DNA of 64,000 nt from Ideonella sp. (lineage in GTDB: Bacteria; Pseudomonadota; Gammaproteobacteria; Burkholderiales; Burkholderiaceae_C): NCBI GenBank assembly GCA_016721465.1, contig JADKIA010000008.1, positions 526,325 through 590,324 on the forward strand, written 5' to 3'. A program made the translations under genes and the position numbers. Below are positions 59,819 to 64,000 of this stretch, in pieces (positions within the stretch are counted from its first letter, which is position 1; each line of letters starts with the position of its first letter). The notes under the pieces are model-generated. The model was not told the DNA's origin. It saw only the letters and a program-made list of their open reading frames with translations, and searched no databases.

Positions 59819-60892
59819 ATGCCACATCGAGCTGCGTCGTCCGCCAAGGACGCCTGGTCGCCGCTGGACTTCGACCAGGAAGCCTTCCGCGCCGGCGCCA
59901 CCGAACAGAGCTTCAAGCGCTTCGCGCGCCAGGGCGTGCGCACCCTGCACGCGCATGAAGGGGGCAGCGGCACCTCGGACACGGTGCGACTGGACGACGA
60001 CCTCCTGCTGACGGTGATCAACTGCGTCTTGCCGCGCACGGCGCGCTGGCGCTACGACACCGACGAGGCCTTGATCATGCTGCGCGCATCGCTGTGTTGC
60101 GATGTCGCGTTCGAGGTCGGCAGTGCGTCGCCCTTGGTCTTCAACCGCCCGGAGGTGACACTGGTCTGTCTGCCCAAAGGTCGGCCACAGACCGTGGACA
60201 TTGCCGGCGGAGCGCGTCAGCAGGGCATGGTGGCGATCTTTCGCGCGGCGGCGTTTCCGGCGCGCTATGGGCTGCAGCTGGCGGATCTGCCGCCGGTGGT
60301 GCGTGACGCCGTGACCGGTTCGGCCGACGTCGGTCGCATCGCCTCCTTCCCGCTCGACCACCGCCTGGCCGCACTGTTGGCCGACACCATCGATACACGC
60401 CTGGACGGCGAGATGCGCGTGGTGCAGTACGCCGGCCGACTGGCCGAACTGGTGGCCTACACGCTGGACGCCATGCAACACACGCCTTTGCTGCGTGGCG
60501 GCGCACTGAACCGGATGCGCGATGTGGAGCTGGCTCACGCGGCCCTCCAGCAGTTGGAGCGCGACTACCGCAGGCCGCCGCTGTTTGCCGACCTGGCACG
60601 CGAGATCGGCACCAACCAGAACAAGCTCAAGGCGGTGTTCAAGGAGGCCTTTGGCGTGACGATGGCCGACTACTGCCTGGAGCGCCGCATGCGCGAGGCG
60701 CAACAGCTGCTGCTCGAAGCCAGCTTGACCATCGCCCAGGTGGCCGAGCGCGTGGGCTACGAGCATCAAAGCAGTTTTGCCGCGGCCTTCAGTGGCCATG
60801 TGGGCATGTCGCCGCGCCAGTATCGCCAGCACCGCGCGCCCTTCAATCTGCCGCTGAGTTCGGCCGCCATCGGCGCAGGCAGCCGAACCTAG
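59819..60892 (+). CDS. AraC-family regulator, PchR-like
   Basis: A 357-residue regulator with an N-terminal sensor region and a C-terminal double HTH (about 255-340; LAREIGTNQNKLKAVFKEAFG and IAQVAERVGYEHQSSFAAAF). The NQNKLKAVFKE form is typical of PchR/AlcR-type activators, which respond to ferric siderophore. ATG at 59819 follows AGGAGC. A TonB-dependent receptor gene lies 145 bases downstream and is the likely target. Confidence 0.88.
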   Translation: MPHRAASSAKDAWSPLDFDQEAFRAGATEQSFKRFARQGVRTLHAHEGGSGTSDTVRLDDDLLLTVINCVLPRTARWRYDTDEALIMLRASLCCDVAFEVGSASPLVFNRPEVTLVCLPKGRPQTVDIAGGARQQGMVAIFRAAAFPARYGLQLADLPPVVRDAVTGSADVGRIASFPLDHRLAALLADTIDTRLDGEMRVVQYAGRLAELVAYTLDAMQHTPLLRGGALNRMRDVELAHAALQQLERDYRRPPLFADLAREIGTNQNKLKAVFKEAFGVTMADYCLERRMREAQQLLLEASLTIAQVAERVGYEHQSSFAAAFSGHVGMSPRQYRQHRAPFNLPLSSAAIGAGSRT

Positions 60893-61037
60893 GGTTCACC
60901 CGCGGCCGCGATGCACGGCGGCAACGGCCCGTGCCGATCGCCTAAATCTTCGGTGCAAGGGCAAACGCGGTCGGTTCGCGTCGCACCTATCGTTCGTCGA
61001 CGTGTTCATCCACCCCGCCCGAAGAGGAACCGACACC

Positions 61038-63211
61038 ATGACGACGCAGCAACGCTTTCCGTTCCGGCCGACCGGACTGGTGACGGCGCTCACAGCCGCG
61101 GGACTGCTGGCCGCGCTGCCCGCGGCGGCCCAGCAGGGGCCATCAACCCAGCCCGAAGCAGACAGCGCGTCGAGGGTCGTGATCACGGCCAACAAGCGTG
61201 TCGAGAAGCAGCGCGAAGTGGCCGGCACGGTCTCGGTGCTCGACGGCAGCGACCTGGAACGCCGCGGTGCGCGCGACCAAGAAGACTCACTCAAGCTCAC
61301 GCCCGGCGTGCAGTTCAACAAGGGTGACGTCGCGAGCAACACCATCACCATCCGTGGCATCGGCACCAGCACTACCAACGAGGGCAGCGGCGCTCAGCAG
61401 GGCCCGACGGGCCAGTACCTGGAGGGACGTGCCGCTGGCGTCGGCCCAGGGCAAGGGTGTCGTGCTGGACCCGCTGACCTGGGACCTCGACCGGGTGGAA
61501 GTCCTGCGCGGCCCGCAGGGCGTGCTGTTCGGATCGGGCTCCTTGGGCGGCGCCGTGCGCTACCTGTTCAACAAGCCGCGCATGAATACGTTCGAGGCCA
61601 GCTTGAAGGGCGAGTACGCCAGCGTTGCGGACGGCGCCAGTGCCGTGTCGGTGTATGGCATGCTCAACGCGCCCTTGTCCACCGACACGGCTGCATTGCG
61701 CGTGGTGGCCTTCGATCGCAAGGATCCGGGCTACATCGACAACCTGGGCACGAAGACCAAGGACGCCAACGACGTCCATCAGACCGGAGGCCGCGTGTTG
61801 CTGACCGTCAAGCCGACCAAGGGTCTCACGGCCACCGTGGTGGCCAGCACCCAGAAGACCGAACAGGGCGACACCTTCAGCGTCTCGCCCAGCGCCACCC
61901 AACTGGTGCACACCGCGCCGAACAACTCCATACGCTCCAGCACCACCGACTTCTTCAGCCTGACGGTGGACTACGATCTCGGCGGCCAGACACTGACCTC
62001 GATCACCGGCTACGTGAAGAACAAGGGAAGCAACCTGATCGACGACACCGAACTGTTCGGCAGCATCGGCCTGGCCCTGCCGCAGGTGTACCGGCCGACA
62101 TCCGGTTCGGGCACGGCCAAGTCGCAGGAGTTGCGCATCGCCAGCAACCCGGGCAGCGCGTTCAGCTACGTGGCCGGCGTGTTCCACCAGACCAGCGAGA
62201 GCAACAGCCATGGCCTGCAGATCGATCCTTCCAAGGCGTTCGGCTTGGCCGAGCTGGTCGATCTCACCAGCTCGGGCGGCGGCACGGAGAAGGCGGTATT
62301 TGCCGACACCGAGTTCAACTTCGGCGGCGGCTGGAGCGCCGGCGCAGGCGGCCGCTACTACCGCACGACCACCACGGCCACGCAGACGGGCACCATCTTC
62401 GGCGGACCGTCGAACTTCGGACCACTCGATGGCGACGACAGCGGCTTCACGCCCAAGCTGACGTTGAAGTACCGCTTCGGAGAGAGCTTCTGGTACGCGC
62501 TGGCCGCCAAGGGTTACCGCTACGGCGGCGTCAACAGCGTGGCCCGGTTCACGGTCAAGTCGGACTCGCTGTGGAGCCATCAGAGCGGTGTGCGCCTGAA
62601 CCCGGTGCCTGGCTTGCAGCCTGACCTGAGCGCCTATCTGCTCGACTGGAAGGACGCGCAGTTCACATACTTCGGGATCGTCAACGGTCTACCCGGTTCG
62701 AGCATCGGCAACGTCGGCAAGGCCCGGAGCACCGGTCTGGAAATGGCGCTGCGCTACCGCATGAGCCCGAGCCTGGACTTCAGCGCATCGCTGGCCAGCA
62801 TCGATGCAAAGACCAAGGCGGACACGGCGATTCCCTCCTGGCCGAGGGTCGATCACGGCCCCATCGGGTTCGCGTCTGCCCGGCACACCGAAGTTGCAGG
62901 CCGCGCTGCAGGGAAATCTGAAGTTTGCCGGCCCGTTCGACTCGCAAGGGCGGATCAATGCCACCATGACCCATGTCGGCGACCGCGTGATGTTTCTTGG
63001 CGGCAACAAGCCTGCCGACGCCTACGACACCGTGGACCTTGGGCTGAACTTCGCCAAGAACAACCTGACACTGGCCGTCGGTGTCGGCAACGTGACCAAC
63101 GAGAAGGGCGTGTTGAGCATCACTGGCGCACCGGCCGGGGTTGGGGCCTTCGCGCAGTACTTCCTGCAACGGCCGCGCACGATGTCGGCGTCGTTGCGTT
63201 ACGACTACTGA
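61038..63211 (+). CDS. TonB-dependent outer-membrane receptor (two frameshift sites)
   Basis: About 724 residues: signal peptide (ending PAAAQQ), plug domain (TVSVLDGSDLERRG, ITIRGIGTSTTNEG, VEVLRGPQGVLFGSGSLGG) and a beta barrel ending in SASLRYDY with the terminal aromatic. An extra G near 61425 shifts the frame (YLEDVPLASAQGKG restored), and another disruption lies near 62855. It probably takes up a ferric siderophore, since a PchR-like gene precedes it and an MFS gene follows within seven bases. Confidence 0.88.
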
Positions 63212-63218
63212 ATTCGAA

Positions 63219-64000
63219 TTGAACGCCGCCCCTGCCGTCGATTCGCCCGCCAGCTGGCGGGTGCTGGCCGGCTGCTGCATCGTCGCCATCTTTGGCGTCA
63301 CTTCGCTCTATGGCTCGACGTTTGGCCTGATGATGCTTCCGATGCAGAAGGCGCTGGGTTGGTCGCGTGGCGACATCACGTTCTCGCTCACGTTGATGAC
63401 GCTGGTCGGCCCGGCAATCCTGCCGCTGGTGGGCTGGATCGTCGACAGCGTGGCGCTGCGCCCGCTGATCCTGTGGGGCGTGTTGCTGCAGTCGGCGAGC
63501 CTGGCCGCGTTTGGCTTCATGCAGGGCAGCGTCTGGGTCTACTACGTGTTGTGCCTGGTGATGATCTTCACCGCCACGGGTGCGTCGTTCCTCACGCTGT
63601 CCAAGCTCCTGCAAACCTGGTTCGACAAGGCGTTCGGCCGGGCGCTAGGCATCCTGTTCGCCCTGATCACGGTGGGCGCGGTGATCCACCCGCAGATCGT
63701 CCGCCTGGTGATCACCCATGCCAGCTGGCGCGAGGCCTTCAAGGTGATGGGCCTGCTAAGTCTGGTCTTCGGCGGCCTGGCGGCCTGGTTCCTGGTGCGC
63801 GAGCGGTCGGCCGACGCGGGGCCTGCCAGCGCACTGCCGGGGCCGGCAGTCGAGACCACTGGCCCTTCGGCTCCCCCGGTCTCGATGCGCGCCTTCCTGA
63901 GCGATCGCATCTGGTGGACGCTGGCCCTCTGGAACATGCTGTTCGGCTTTTCCGTGGCCGGCATCATGGTTCACTTCGCGGCCATGATGCAGGACCGGGG
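63219..64000 (+). CDS. MFS transporter, partial (runs off the window)
   Basis: Open to the window end, about 260 codons. It starts at TTG 63219, seven bases after the receptor stop, giving MNAAPAVDSPASWRVLAGCC. Six or seven hydrophobic helices are visible, with ALGWSRGDITFSLTL and KAFGRALGILFALITVGAV typical of MFS monocarboxylate-like transporters. Coupling to a TonB receptor and PchR-type regulator suggests an inner-membrane siderophore permease of the RhtX/FptX kind, though the family similarity is only general. An ATG alternative is not seen. Confidence 0.8.
   Translation, partial: MNAAPAVDSPASWRVLAGCCIVAIFGVTSLYGSTFGLMMLPMQKALGWSRGDITFSLTLMTLVGPAILPLVGWIVDSVALRPLILWGVLLQSASLAAFGFMQGSVWVYYVLCLVMIFTATGASFLTLSKLLQTWFDKAFGRALGILFALITVGAVIHPQIVRLVITHASWREAFKVMGLLSLVFGGLAAWFLVRERSADAGPASALPGPAVETTGPSAPPVSMRAFLSDRIWWTLALWNMLFGFSVAGIMVHFAAMMQDR

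Overview
The window is high-GC DNA from a single bacterial chromosome. Gene families and order (TorF-type porin, glnK-amtB, proteobacterial GshA, Bug/TctC receptors, an atpIBEFHAGDC operon followed by hemE and priA) point to a betaproteobacterium of the Burkholderiales, probably near Comamonadaceae or the Rubrivivax/Leptothrix group. This is a judgement from protein sequences; no 16S or other marker is present.

Layout. 0-2.1 kb: end of a porin, then glnK-amtB and a strong terminator. 2.2-10.3 kb: a LysR gene diverging from an acid-catabolism cluster (two Bug receptors, a Cys-less thiolase with a zinc-ribbon DUF35 partner, a glutaryl-CoA-dehydrogenase-like enzyme, an NDP-forming acyl-CoA synthetase). 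10.4-19.3 kb: gshA, kup, an MFS exporter, benE, then the overlapping set gshB-adhC-fghA, linking glutathione synthesis to glutathione-dependent formaldehyde removal. 19.3-19.9 kb: decayed toxin-antitoxin fragments. 20-22.7 kb: uup and an unknown gene. 22.8-29.1 kb: a MocR regulator diverging from an amino-acid operon (EamA, aminotransferase, dehydratase, PhzF, VOC). 29.2-36.7 kb: an OGT-like glycosyltransferase, an AraC gene with a large internal deletion, MAPEG, cytochrome c', cytochrome b561, GNAT, aldose epimerase and SMP-30. 36.8-44.1 kb: the complete F1Fo ATP synthase operon. 44.2-54.2 kb: a KAS III enzyme, a LemA/TPM operon, an S9 peptidase and a four-gene operon joining solute-binding and VWA proteins to TelA. 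54.2-57.8 kb: hemE and priA separated by an AT-rich, DnaA-box-bearing spacer. 57.8-64 kb: a VOC protein, an M19 dipeptidase, and an iron-uptake set (PchR-like AraC, TonB receptor, MFS transporter) running off the end.

Sequence quality matters here. At least 25 single- or double-base indels, mostly lost bases in G or C runs or CG repeats, break genes that should be intact, including essential atpH, hemE and priA. They concentrate at 3.8-8.5 kb and 49-58 kb. I read most as sequencing or assembly errors and annotate across them. The AraC internal deletion and the VapC, nucleotidyltransferase and cytochrome c fragments look like genuine decay.

The strongest leads for new biology are the SBP/VWA/TelA operon, the Cys-less thiolase cluster, the DnaA-box spacer between hemE and priA, the structured repeat inside the ATP synthase operon, and the MocR-controlled amino-acid operon with its four half-site operator.
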